Shown here one piece after another: positions 22,976-34,524 of a stretch of 64,000 bases of DNA. Below the pieces are notes generated by a model that worked only from the letters and a program-made list of their open reading frames with translations, did no database searches and was not told where the DNA came from. The DNA is from Eutreptiella sp. 'Long Island Sound 2002'. Taxonomy: Eukaryota; Euglenozoa; Euglenophyceae; Eutreptiales; Eutreptiaceae. Where the stretch lies: assembly GCA_964036045.1 (NCBI GenBank), contig OZ038380.1, forward strand, positions 189,876,951-189,940,950, in the 5' to 3' direction. The stretch's first letter is position 1, and every line of letters begins with the position of its first letter. The position numbers were made by a program, and so were the translations under genes.

Positions 22976-24600
22976 GAGAGAAAATCAGTTTTCGCCCAAA
23001 AATGGCCATGAATTGCCAACTTTTTGCCGAAAGAATGCACGAACGGTTTGTAGGATCATTGACGACCGCCGGGGTCGGGGACGGACCCATTGAAACGTGT
23101 TTGCAGTTGTATTGGAGCAACATATCGGGGGTTGCAAGGCCGCCAGCACCAAAAAAAAATCAGTTCGCCCAACAATGGCCGAAAATTGCCAATTTTTTGC
23201 CGAAAGAATGCACGAGAGTTTTGTAGGATCATTGACGACCGGCGGGGTCGGGGACGGACCCACTGAAGCGTGTTTGCAGTTGTATTGGAGCAACATATCG
23301 GGGGTTGCAAGGCCGCCAGCACAAAAAAAAAATCAGTTCGCCCAACAATGGCCAAAAATTGCCAATGTTCTGCCGAAAGAATGCACGAGAGTTTTGTAAG
23401 ATCATTGACGACCGCCGGGGTCGGGGACGGACCCACTGAAACGTGTTTGCAGTTGTATTGGAGCAACATATCGGGGGTTGCAGGGCCGCCAGCGCAAAAA
23501 AAAAAAATCAGTTTTCGCCCAAAAATGGCCATGAATTGCCAACTTTTTGCCGAAAGAATGCACGAACGGTTTGTAGGATCATTGAGGACCGCCGGGGTCG
23601 GGGACGGACCCACTGAAACGTGTTTGCAGCTGTATTGGAGCAACATATCGGGGGTTGCAAGGCCGCCAGCACAAAAAAAAATCAGTTCGCCCAACAATGG
23701 CCAAAAATTGCCAATTTTTTGCCGAAAGAATGCACGAACGGTTTGTATGATCATTGACGACCGCCGGGGTCGGGGACGGACCCACTGAAACGTGTTTGCA
23801 GTTGTATTGGAGCAACATATCGGGGGTTGCAGGGCCGCCAGCACCAAAAAAAAATCAGTTCGCCCAACAATGGCCAAAAATTGCCAATTTCTTGCCGAAA
23901 GAATGCACGAGAGTTTTGTAGGATCATTGACGACCGGCGGGGTCGGGGACGGACCCACTGAAGCGTGTTTGCAGTTGTATCGGAGCAACATATCGGGGGT
24001 TGCAGGGCCGCCAGCACAAAAAAAAAATCAGTTCGCCCAACAATGGCCAAAAATTGCCAATTTTTTGCCGAAAGAATGCACGAGAGTTTTGTAGGATCAT
24101 TGACGACCGCCGGGGTCGGGGACGGACCCACTGAAACGTGTTTGCAGTTGTATTGCAGCAACATATCGGGGGTTGCAGGGCCGCCAGCGCAAAAAAAAAA
24201 AATCAGTTTTCGCCCAAAAATGGTCATGAATTGCCAAACCTTGCCGAAAGACTGCACGAACGGTTTGTAGGATCATTGACGACCGCCGGGGTCGGGGACG
24301 GACCCACTGAAACGTGTTTGCAGTTGTATTGGAGCAACATATCGGGGGTTGCAGGGCCGCCAGCACAAAAAAAAAATCAGTTCGCCCAACAATGGCCAAA
24401 AATTGCCAATATTTTGCCGAAAGAATGCACGAGAGTTTTGTAGGATCATTGACGACCGCCAGGGTCGGGGACGGACCCACTGAAACGTGTTTGGAATTGT
24501 ATTGGAGCAGCCTATTGGGGGTTGCAAGGCCGCCAGCACAAAAAAAAACAGTTTTCGCCCAAAGATGGCCAAAATTTGGCAATTTTTTTGCCGAAAATAG
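22976..24600. repeat. ~173-bp tandem repeats, about ten units (left arm)
   Basis: The landmark 'atcattga' falls at 23055, 23228, 23401, 23578, 23750, 23923, 24096, 24272 and 24445, giving spacings of 172-177. Two subtypes alternate: one with 'cagttcgcccaacaatggcc', the other, 3-4 bases longer, with 'cagttttcgcccaaaaatgg'. The repeat length is not a multiple of three, so the open frames that cross it on either strand are artefacts of low stop density. Confidence 0.93.
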
Positions 24601-25339
24601 TGTTTTTTTGGCCGGGGTCGTGAGTTGTAGGGCCCCATACCGTATTCTGAGGGTGCCCGACCCACTGAAATCTGTTTGGAATTGTATTGGAGCAACCTAT
24701 TGGGACTTGCAGGGCCGCCAGCACAACAAAAAACAGTTTTCGTCCAAAAATGGCCAAAAATTGACAATTTTTGGCCAAAAACAGTGTATTTTTGGAGATC
24801 AATCGGGCAGGAGGAACCCCCCTCTCCTATTTTGACGGTGCATATTTAAAAAAAAAGGTTTCCTTTGGTCTCTTTGGGTACAAAACCTATTTTCATGGTA
24901 TTTTTGTGCCTATACTATACTATACAGGTACGCTGGTGTGCAGCACTGTTCTGCAGCGCCAACCCAGAGCAGACCAAAATATTCAAAATAGGCCGAATTC
25001 CAGGGTTTTTGATGGTTTGGGAGAAAGCTCGGGTGGGAGGAACCTCCCCATCCGTATTTTGGGGCAAGAGAATCCCAAGAAAAGGGCAATTTCTGTCGAA
25101 AATCCTCTATAGGCAGGTACACTGGTGTGCAGCAGTGTTTTGCAGGACCAGCCCAGAGCAGGCCAAAATACCCCAAAATAGGCCAAATTTCAGGGTTTTT
25201 GATATTTTTGGACAAAACCCGCGTAGGAGGACCCCCCCCCTTTTTCGGAGCCGTAGAAGCCAAAAAAAAAATAGGCCATTTGGCGCGAAAATCCCCCTTT
25301 TGCTGAACTTTTGAATTTTGGGAAAAAACAGTTGCTAAA
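24601..25339. repeat. Diverged repeats between the 173-bp array and the minisatellite (left arm)
   Basis: 24601-24770 holds one or two decayed relatives of the 173-bp unit. Two ~190-bp units start with 'ggtacRctggtgtgcagca' at about 24926 and 25117. The first is preceded by 'tatactatactatacagg'. No gene. Confidence 0.75.
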
Positions 25340-26999
25340 ATCATAGGTGATACTCCCCAATCCTCTTTGCATCCTCCCCGATCCTCCTCGCATCATCCTC
25401 GATCCTTTAGCAGCCTCCCCGATCCTCCCGGCATCCTCCCCGGTCCTCCCCGCATCCTCCCCGTTCCTCCCCGCATCGTTCGCGATCCCCCCCGATCCTC
25501 CCTGCGTCCTCCCCGATCCTTCCCACATACTCCCCGATCCTCCCCGCATCCTCCGAGATCCTCCCCGCATCCTCGCCGATCCTCCCGCATCTTCCCCGAT
25601 CGTCCCCGCATCATCTCCGGTCCCGCCCGCATCCTCCCCGGTCCTCCCCGCATCCTCCCCGAGCCTCCCCACATAATTCTTGATCCTCCCCGCACCCTCC
25701 TCGATCCTCCTCGCATCCTCTCCAATTCTCGCTGCATACTCCCCGATCCTCTCCGCACCCTCCCCGATCCTCTCCGCATTCTCCCAGATCCTCCCCGCAT
25801 CCTGCCTGATCCTCTCCGCATCCTCCTTGACACTCCCCACCTCCTCCCCGATCCTCCCCGCATCCTCCCTGGTCCTCCCCACATCCTCCCTGGTCCTCCC
25901 CAGATCCTCCCCGCATCCTGCCCAATCCTCCCCACATTATCCACGGTCCTCACCGCGTCCCCCCCAATCCTCCTCGTATCCTTGCCAATACTCTCCGCAT
26001 CCTCCCTGATCCTCTCCGCCTCCTCCCCAATTTCTCGCTGTATCCTCTCCGATCTTCCCCCGCATCCTCCCCGATCCTCCCCTCATCGTTCCCGGTCCGC
26101 CGCGCATCCTGCCCGGTCCTCGCCACATTCTCACCGGTCCTTTCCACATCGTCCCCGATCCTCCTCGCATCCTCCCAGATCCTCACCGCATCCTCCCTGA
26201 TACTCCCCGCCTCCTCCCCGATCCTCCCCGCATCGTCCGCGGTCAGCCCCGCATCCTCCCCAACCCTCCCGGCATCCTCCCGGCATCCACCCCGGTCCTC
26301 CCCGATCCACCCCGCATACTCCCCGATCCTCCTTGCATCCTCCCCAATCCTCCCGCAGCATCCCCTATCCTCCCGCATCCTCCCCGGTCGCCACCGCATC
26401 TTCTCCGATCCTCCCTGCACCCTCTCGGATCCTCCTCGCCTTCTCCCCGATCCTCCCGCGGCCCCCCGGATGCTCCCGGCATCCTCCCCGGTCGTCCCCC
26501 CATCCTCCCCGGTCCTCCCCGCATCCTTGCCGATTCTGCCCGATCCTCCCTGCATCCTCCCCGATCCTCCCCGCATCCTGCCGGATCCTCCCTGCATCCT
26601 CCCCGATCCTCCCCGCATGCTCCCAAATCTTCCGGCATCCTCCCCGATCGTCCCGCATCCTCCCCGGTCCCCCCTGCATCCTCCCTGGTCCTCCCCGCAT
26701 CCTGACCGGTCCTCCCCGCATCCTCCCCGAACCTCCCCAAATACTCCTTGCTGCTCCATGTACCCTCGTTGATCCTCCCGGCATCCTCCCCGGTCCCCCC
26801 CACATCCTCCCCGATCCTCCCGGCATTTTCCCCGGTCCTCTCCGCATCCTCCCATGTCCTCCGCGCATCCTCCCCGATCCTCCCCATATAGTTCCCTATC
26901 GTCCCTGCACCCTCCCTGATTGTCTTCGCTTTCTCCCCGGTTCTCCCCGCATCCTCCCCGATCCTCCCCGCTTCCTCCCCGGTTATCCCCACATCCTCC
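25340..26999. repeat. Pyrimidine-rich minisatellite (left arm)
   Basis: About 1.66 kb of imperfect ~15-bp units of the type GATCCTCCCCGCATCCTCC. The plus strand is almost purely C/T apart from GATC and GCAT words. All six frames are long and open but of extreme composition (Pro/Ser/Ile or Gly/Arg/Glu/Asp), as expected of such repeats. Confidence 0.93.
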
Positions 27000-27120
27000 C
27001 TGCTCCTACCCGCATCCTCCATGGTCTTCCCCGCATCGTCCCCGATCCTCCCCGCATCCTCCCACATCCTCCCCGGTTAGGGTTAGGGTTAGGGTTAGGG
27101 TTAGGGTTAGGGGGATAGCC
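27000..27120. other. Asymmetric centre of the palindrome
   Basis: 121 bases not shared by the arms: 77 more bases of the minisatellite (27000-27076), six TTAGGG units, then GGATAGCC. The right arm begins immediately afterwards with the inverse of position 26999. Confidence 0.9.
27077..27112 (+). repeat. Telomeric repeat block, six TTAGGG units
   Basis: Six perfect TTAGGG units at the centre of the inverted repeat, with the G-rich strand running left to right. On the usual telomere convention the left arm would be the capped chromosome side. Confidence 0.95.
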
Positions 27121-28780
27121 GGAGGATGTGGGGATAACCGGGGAGGAAGCGGGGAGGATCGGGGAGGATGCGGGGAGAACCGGGGAGAAAGCGAAGACAA
27201 TCAGGGAGGGTGCAGGGACGATAGGGAACTATATGGGGAGGATCGGGGAGGATGCGCGGAGGACATGGGAGGATGCGGAGAGGACCGGGGAAAATGCCGG
27301 GAGGATCGGGGAGGATGTGGGGGGGACCGGGGAGGATGCCGGGAGGATCAACGAGGGTACATGGAGCAGCAAGGAGTATTTGGGGAGGTTCGGGGAGGAT
27401 GCGGGGAGGACCGGTCAGGATGCGGGGAGGACCAGGGAGGATGCAGGGGGGACCGGGGAGGATGCGGGACGATCGGGGAGGATGCCGGAAGATTTGGGAG
27501 CATGCGGGGAGGATCGGGGAGGATGCAGGGAGGATCCGGCAGGATGCGGGGAGGATCGGGGAGGATGCAGGGAGGATCGGGCAGAATCGGCAAGGATGCG
27601 GGGAGGACCGGGGAGGATGGGGGGACGACCGGGGAGGATGCCGGGAGCATCCGGGGGGCCGCGGGAGGATCGGGGAGAAGGCGAGGAGGATCCGAGAGGG
27701 TGCAGGGAGGATCGGAGAAGATGCGGTGGCGACCGGGGAGGATGCGGGAGGATAGGGGATGCTGCGGGAGGATTGGGGAGGATGCAAGGAGGATCGGGGA
27801 GTATGCGGGGTGGATCGGGGAGGACCGGGGTGGATGCCGGGAGGATGCCGGGAGGATTGGGGAGGATGCGGGGCTGACCGCGGACGATGCGGGGAGGATC
27901 GGGGAGGAGGCGGGGAGTATCAGGGAGGATGCGGTGAGGATCTGGGAGGATGCGAGGAGGATCGGGGACGATGTGGAAAGGACCGGTGAGAATGTGGCGA
28001 GGACCGGGCAGGATGCGCGGCGGACCGGGAACGATGAGGGGAGGATCGGGGAGGATGCGGGGGAAGATCGGAGAGGATACAGCGAGAAATTGGGGAGGAG
28101 GCGGAGAGGATCAGGGAGGATGCGGAGAGTATTGGCAAGGATACGAGGAGGATTGGGGGGGACGCGGTGAGGACCGTGGATAATGTGGGGAGGATTGGGC
28201 AGGATGCGGGGAGGATCTGGGGAGGACCAGGGAGGATGTGGGGAGGACCAGGGAGGATGCGGGGAGGATCGGGGAGGAGGTGGGGAGTGTCAAGGAGGAT
28301 GCGGAGAGGATCAGGCAGGATGCGGGGAGGATCTGGGAGAATGCGGAGAGGATCGGGGAGGGTGCGGAGAGGATCGGGGAGTATGCAGCGAGAATTGGAG
28401 AGGATGCGAGGAGGATCGAGGAGGGTGCGGGGAGGATCAAGAATTATGTGGGGAGGCTCGGGGAGGATGCGGGGAGGACCGGGGAGGATGCGGGCGGGAC
28501 CGGAGATGATGCGGGGACGATCGGGGAAGATGCGGGAGGATCGGCGAGGATGCGGGGAGGATCTCGGAGGATGCGGGGAGGATCGGGGAGTATGTGGGAA
28601 GGATCGGGGAGGACGCAGGGAGGATCGGGGGGGATCGCGAACGATGCGGGGAGGAACGGGGAGGATGCGGGGAGGACCGGGGAGGATGCCGGGAGGATCG
28701 GGGAGGCTGCTAAAGGATCGAGGATGATGCGAGGAGGATCGGGGAGGATGCAAAGAGGATTGGGGAGTATCACCTATGAT
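27121..28780. repeat. Purine-rich minisatellite (right arm)
   Basis: Mirror of 25340-26999, with units of the type GGGGAGGATCGGGGAGGATGC. The frequent GGGG runs spaced by a few bases give it G-quadruplex potential on the plus strand. Confidence 0.93.
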
Positions 28781-29520
28781 TTTAGCAACTGTTTTTTCCC
28801 AAAATTCAAAAGTTCAGCAAAAGGGGGATTTTCGCGCCAAATGGCCTATTTTTTTTTTGGCTTCTACGGCTCCGAAAAAGGGGGGGGGTCCTCCTACGCG
28901 GGTTTTGTCCAAAAATATCAAAAACCCTGAAATTTGGCCTATTTTGGGGTATTTTGGCCTGCTCTGGGCTGGTCCTGCAAAACACTGCTGCACACCAGTG
29001 TACCTGCCTATAGAGGATTTTCGACAGAAATTGCCCTTTTCTTGGGATTCTCTTGCCCCAAAATACGGATGGGGAGGTTCCTCCCACCCGAGCTTTCTCC
29101 CAAACCATCAAAAACCCTGGAATTCGGCCTATTTTGAATATTTTGGTCTGCTCTGGGTTGGCGCTGCAGAACAGTGCTGCACACCAGCGTACCTGTATAG
29201 TATAGTATAGGCACAAAAATACCATGAAAATAGGTTTTGTACCCAAAGAGACCAAAGGAAACCTTTTTTTTTAAATATGCACCGTCAAAATAGGAGAGGG
29301 GGGTTCCTCCTGCCCGATTGATCTCCAAAAATACACTGTTTTTGGCCAAAAATTGTCAATTTTTGGCCATTTTTGGACGAAAACTGTTTTTTGTTGTGCT
29401 GGCGGCCCTGCAAGTCCCAATAGGTTGCTCCAATACAATTCCAAACAGATTTCAGTGGGTCGGGCACCCTCAGAATACGGTATGGGGCCCTACAACTCAC
29501 GACCCCGGCCAAAAAAACAC

Positions 29521-31146
29521 TATTTTCGGCAAAAAAATTGCCAAATTTTGGCCATCTTTGGGCGAAAACTGTTTTTTTTTGTGCTGGCGGCCTTGCAACC
29601 CCCAATAGGCTGCTCCAATACAATTCCAAACACGTTTCAGTGGGTCCGTCCCCGACCCTGGCGGTCGTCAATGATCCTACAAAACTCTCGTGCATTCTTT
29701 CGGCAAAATATTGGCAATTTTTGGCCATTGTTGGGCGAACTGATTTTTTTTTTGTGCTGGCGGCCCTGCAACCCCCGATATGTTGCTCCAATACAACTGC
29801 AAACACGTTTCAGTGGGTCCGTCCCCGACCCCGGCGGTCGTCAATGATCCTACAAACCGTTCGTGCAGTCTTTCGGCAAGGTTTGGCAATTCATGACCAT
29901 TTTTGGGCGAAAACTGATTTTTTTTTTTTGGTGCTGGCGGCCCTGCAACCCCCGATATGTTGCTGCAATACAACTGCAAACACGTTTCAGTGGGTCCGTC
30001 CCCGACCCCGGCGGTCGTCAATGATCCTACAAAACTCTCGTGCATTCTTTCGGCAAAAAATTGGCAATTTTTGGCCATTGTTGGGCGAACTGATTTTTTT
30101 TTTGTGCTGGCGGCCCTGCAACCCCCGATATGTTGCTCCAATACAACTGCAAACACGCTTCAGTGGGTCCGTCCCCGACCCCGCCGGTCGTCAATGATCC
30201 TACAAAACTCTCGTGCATTCTTTCGGCAAGAAATTGGCAATTTTTGGCCATTGTTGGGCGAACTGATTTTTTTTTGGTGCTGGCGGCCCTGCAACCCCCG
30301 ATATGTTGCTCCAATACAACTGCAAACACGTTTCAGTGGGTCCGTCCCCGACCCCGGCGGTCGTCAATGATCATACAAACCGTTCGTGCATTCTTTCGGC
30401 AAAAAATTGGCAATTTTTGGCCATTGTTGGGCGAACTGATTTTTTTTTGTGCTGGCGGCCTTGCAACCCCCGATATGTTGCTCCAATACAGCTGCAAACA
30501 CGTTTCAGTGGGTCCGTCCCCGACCCCGGCGGTCCTCAATGATCCTACAAACCGTTCGTGCATTCTTTCGGCAAAAAGTTGGCAATTCATGGCCATTTTT
30601 GGGCGAAAACTGATTTTTTTTTTTTGCGCTGGCGGCCCTGCAACCCCCGATATGTTGCTCCAATACAACTGCAAACACGTTTCAGTGGGTCCGTCCCCGA
30701 CCCCGGCGGTCGTCAATGATCTTACAAAACTCTCGTGCATTCTTTCGGCAGAACATTGGCAATTTTTGGCCATTGTTGGGCGAACTGATTTTTTTTTTGT
30801 GCTGGCGGCCTTGCAACCCCCGATATGTTGCTCCAATACAACTGCAAACACGCTTCAGTGGGTCCGTCCCCGACCCCGCCGGTCGTCAATGATCCTACAA
30901 AACTCTCGTGCATTCTTTCGGCAAAAAATTGGCAATTTTCGGCCATTGTTGGGCGAACTGATTTTTTTTTGGTGCTGGCGGCCTTGCAACCCCCGATATG
31001 TTGCTCCAATACAACTGCAAACACGTTTCAATGGGTCCGTCCCCGACCCCGGCGGTCGTCAATGATCCTACAAACCGTTCGTGCATTCTTTCGGCAAAAA
31101 GTTGGCAATTCATGGCCATTTTTGGGCGAAAACTGATTTTCTCTCT
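29521..31146. repeat. ~173-bp tandem repeats, about ten units (right arm)
   Basis: Mirror of 22976-24600, with the same two subtypes in the reverse order. Confidence 0.93.
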
Positions 31147-32848
31147 GTTCTCTGAGCAGATGAATCTGTGCACATGGACTCTGGCCAAAGTGGCTGAGTA
31201 CCCTACTTTACAACATTCAGATAGTCCCTGTGATCCTCTGCGATGAACTCTCTGTGTGTGGGTAGTCCAAAATTGCCTAGAAAAGCACTCGTTTCAATCT
31301 TGCACATTCCTACAACAGTTTTGAACCCACTCAAAAATGCTTGAACACATCTTTCCAACCCTTCCCTGCGATAACCAATGAAACCTGCAATTTTCTAAAT
31401 AACACCCTGCCCCACCTGGCACACTTGCACGAAGACAAAACCCATGATGCAGTGCCTGTTTCAGTTGCAACAGGACATCTGCAACCCCTGATTGACTGAG
31501 TCTGAACCCAAGTACTGCAGTGGGAAACTGCCAAGCTTGTAGGCCGCTCAATAAAAACAGCGGGGTGAAGATCGAAGGCTGAGATGAATCAGTGGGTTGC
31601 CCGTCATACACCCTGGATTGTCACTGCTTTGCCCCTTTGCACCATTCTGCAATTAGTCCTCTATCTGGGTTCGCATGACAAAAAATACTGTGAATTCAGT
31701 GAACATGCAAGCAAAACCAGCAGGCACACATGAAGGCTGTGCCCAGTCTTTTCTGTCTGCCACTTGATCGTGCACTCAGAGCCCTCCACTGCGAGCACCT
31801 GACCGCAACCCTTGAAATTGTGCCCCTGGGCTCTGGCCAAGGTGGCTAAATACCCTACTTCACAAAATTCAGGCATTATGTATGATCCGTTCAAATGACC
31901 TCTCTGCACAGGTCCCCCAGCGAAGGAAGACCCCTGTTCCCTCTGTTCTCTGAGCAGATGAATCTGTGCACATGGACTCTGGCCAAAGTGGCTGAGTACC
32001 CTACTTTACAACATTCAGATAGTCCCTGTGATCCTCTGCGATGAACTCTCTGTGTGTGGGTAGTCCAAAATTGCCTAGAAAAGCACTCGTTTCAATCTTG
32101 CACATTCCTACAACAGTTTTGAACCCACTCAAAAATGCTTGAACACATCTTTCCAACCCTTCCCTGCGATAACCAATGAAACCTGCAATTTTCTAAATAA
32201 CACCCTGCCCCACCTGGCACACTTGCACGAAGACAAAAGCCATGATGCAGTGCCTGTTTCAGTTGCAACAGGACATCTGCAACCCCTGATTGACTGAGTC
32301 TGAACCCAAGTACTGCAGTGGGAAACTGCCAAGCTTGTAGGCCGCTCAATAAAAACAGCGGGGTGAAGATCGAAGGCTGAGATGAATCAGTGGGTTGCCC
32401 GTCATACACCCTGGATTGTCACTGCTTTGCCCCTTTGCACCATTCTGCAATTAGTCCTCTATCTGGGTTCGCATGACAAAAAATACTGTGAATTCAGTGA
32501 ACATGCAAGCAAAACCAGCAGGCACACATGAAGGCTGTGCCCAGTCTTTTCTGTCTGCCACTTGATCGTGCACTCAGAGCCCTCCACTGCGAGCACCTGA
32601 CCGCAACCCTTGAAATTGTGCCCCTGGGCTCTGGCCAAGGTGGCTAAGTGCCCTACTTCACAAAATTCAGGCATTATGTATGATCCGTTCAAATGACCTC
32701 TCTGCACAGGTCCCCCAGCGAAGGAAGACCCCTGTTCCCTCTGTTCTCTGAGCAGATGAATCTGTGCACATGGACTCTGGCCAAAGTGGCTGAGTACCCT
32801 ACTTTACAACATTCAGATAGTCCCTGTGATCCTCTGCGATGAACTCTC
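31147..32848. repeat. 798-bp tandem duplication (right arm)
   Basis: Mirror of 21273-22975, including the single-base difference between the two units (31441 against 32240). Confidence 0.93.
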
Positions 32849-32928
32849 TGATATGACCACCTGCATCCCGGAACAGAATTGCGCCCATAGACTGCTGGGC
32901 ACTGTCTGCAGCGAGAAGGTGGGGGGGG

Positions 32929-33055
32929 TTAGGGTTAGGGTTAGGGTTAGGGTTAGGGTTAGGGTTAGGGTTAGGGTTAGGGTTAGGGTTAGGGTTAGGG
33001 TTAGGGTTAGGGTTAGGGTTAGGGTTAGGGTTAGGGGTTAGGGTTAGGGTTAGGG
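32929..33055 (+). repeat. Long internal telomeric array, 21 TTAGGG units
   Basis: Twenty perfect TTAGGG units and one TTAGGGG (33031-33037). It starts exactly where the right arm's G tract ends. It is followed by two degenerate units (TTATGG, TTATGGG) and then non-telomeric DNA, so it is interstitial in this sequence. The orientation is what a chromosome end on the right would show. Confidence 0.97.
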
Positions 33056-33068
33056 TTATGGTTATGGG

Positions 33069-33225
33069 CGGTCTATAGACAACAAAAAAGTACCAGCTTT
33101 GACGCCACAAAACGGCATGGTGCTTGCACTGTCAAAGGCGGCCCCAAATTTCTTTGGGCCCGAGGAAACGTGAACTTCAAAAGCGAGGTAGAAGCCCTTT
33201 TTTCCTTTACCTGGTGGATAGAGCG
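33069..33225. other. Sequence between the telomeric array and segment P
   Basis: 157 bases that have no second copy inside the window, because the window starts where the other P copy begins. The minus strand is open from 33301 to 33062 (79 codons, including KGFYLAFEVHVSSGPKKFG). It is protein-like in composition but unrecognised. Confidence 0.5.
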
Positions 33226-34524
33226 CGGCCTGAGACGTTAGCACCGATAGTGAGTCCATATGAACGAGTATGAAGGGGCCATACAACGGGATAATGAACA
33301 CGCAGCATCAGGTGCTTTCAACATTCGCGGGAACAAAGCCCAGCATATTTGAGGCTTTGCAAGCAAGGAGATACGAGGGTGCCGACCCCCCTTGGGATAA
33401 GGAGATATTTGTGTGGCGTTTGGCAACTACCACCCCCGAATTCACGTTCATGTCCCCTAAGATGAGGCGCCCGGGAGTTTCAAGCTCCCCTCTTGTAGTA
33501 TGGAAAGGTCAAAGTGCCCTCTTGAAAAGGATCATCAATGTGAAGAACGGCCCTCGTGGCAAAGGGCCCTGGGTTCCTGACAGTAGCGCCGACCTGGGCA
33601 ATTTTGGCATCCTGAGGCCACTTGGGGACCCCATGGCTCCGAGACACCAGCGAATCAGGGGACGCCAGATTGCATAGAACGTCCAAGGGGTTCATAGGCG
33701 AAGGCTGTATTTTTTTGCCTCGCCCCTACCCCGGTGGCCCCCCACAAGGGGTCATGTATGGACATTTTCAGCCAAAGTAATTCTGGGCTGAAAACACCTC
33801 TTTCGAGGCATTTGGGGCAAGGCTCGGCCCTTTCAAACACTTCCATGCACTCGCAGTATATTAATGTCTTCGATTTGATGTCTCGTCCAGCTGCGAACCT
33901 TCGCATGGGATATCTACCTACTGCCCTCCTTATCCAAAACGCTGGCCCAATCGTCATGCTGGGCACAGTTTGCAATCCCTTGGTTAGTAGACAGTGATGA
34001 AGCTCATCAAACAACGCACCACACTGCCTCCGTGATGACTGTACAAACTGAGTATGTACTCGATTGGTCGGAGCCTTGGGTGGCCTGGGATTCTAGAGCC
34101 ATCGAGCATCCCAGGGCGGAAAGCGGATTATCCACCGTGGGCCTGCTACGTAGACAGAGTCCACGCTCACGGGTGATTATGTGGCACTAAGCTGTAGAGA
34201 TGGACACGCGTGGAGTTTTTGCCCTGGCGATTGCACCAAAAGCCACCACACATTGTCATTCAAAATGCCATGCACCCAGACCGACCTCATAGCACAACTA
34301 TGGTAGCGGTCGTCAAAAGTGAAGGAAAGATCTGCTCGTGGAGTCTAGAGCCCCAGAGCATCCCGCAGTGCAATGTGGATTGTGCACAGTGGACCTGCTA
34401 CCTGGACATCCTCCAACCTCACGGGCAACTCTCTGGCACTAAGATGCAAAGATGGTCATTGCCCGATGGTGTGCCTTGGCCATTGGACCAAACGTGGTAA
34501 GGTCCACAGTATGATGGTATGGGT
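33226..34524. repeat. Subtelomere-like segment P, copy 2
   Basis: Direct repeat of 1-1296 at an offset of 33,225, with a handful of substitutions (for example at 33506, 33699 and around 34126-34132). It lies between the telomeric array and the long satellite array. The matching order P then satellite in both places indicates a duplicated subtelomeric unit. Confidence 0.95.

Larger units (their letters stand above)
21193..26999 (+). repeat. Giant inverted repeat, left arm
   Basis: Pairs with 27121-32928. Paired positions sum to 54121 at the outer end and 54120 near the centre, so there is only about one net base of indel across 5.8 kb. I noticed only a few mismatches (near 23979, 24187 and 26265). 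From outside in, it holds a 798-bp tandem duplication, ten ~173-bp repeats, a two-unit ~190-bp repeat and a pyrimidine-rich minisatellite. The outer end lies in a C tract (21184-21200). No real gene was found. Confidence 0.97.
27121..32928 (-). repeat. Giant inverted repeat, right arm
   Basis: Reverse complement of 21193-26999. Its internal order is mirrored: purine-rich minisatellite 27121-28780, ~190-bp repeats and relatives 28781-29520, ~173-bp repeats 29521-31146, 798-bp tandem duplication 31147-32848. Its outer end is a run of eight G that passes directly into TTAGGG repeats. Confidence 0.97.

Noticed and set aside
23056-23991. 311-codon minus-strand ORF and its mirror at 30130-31065
   Set aside because: They span several ~173-bp repeats, whose length is not a multiple of three. 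The translation cycles through the frames of the same unit, typical of a low-stop tandem repeat.
26920-28170. A 416-codon plus-strand ORF crossing the palindrome centre and the TTAGGG block
   Set aside because: It is built of minisatellite translated as Pro/Ser, telomeric repeat (VRVRVR) and minisatellite translated as Gly/Arg/Asp. It depends on the join and has no domain.
25190-28930. Many long ORFs (up to about 300 codons) rich in Pro/Ser/Ile or Gly/Arg/Glu/Asp on both strands
   Set aside because: The ~15-bp minisatellite lacks stops in most frames. The ORFs occur in all frames, mirrored in the two arms, with no start context or domain.
21193-32928. The palindrome as terminal inverted repeats of a large DNA transposon
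   Set aside because: There is almost nothing between the arms, no transposase and no target duplication. The telomeric blocks point to a chromosome-end event instead.
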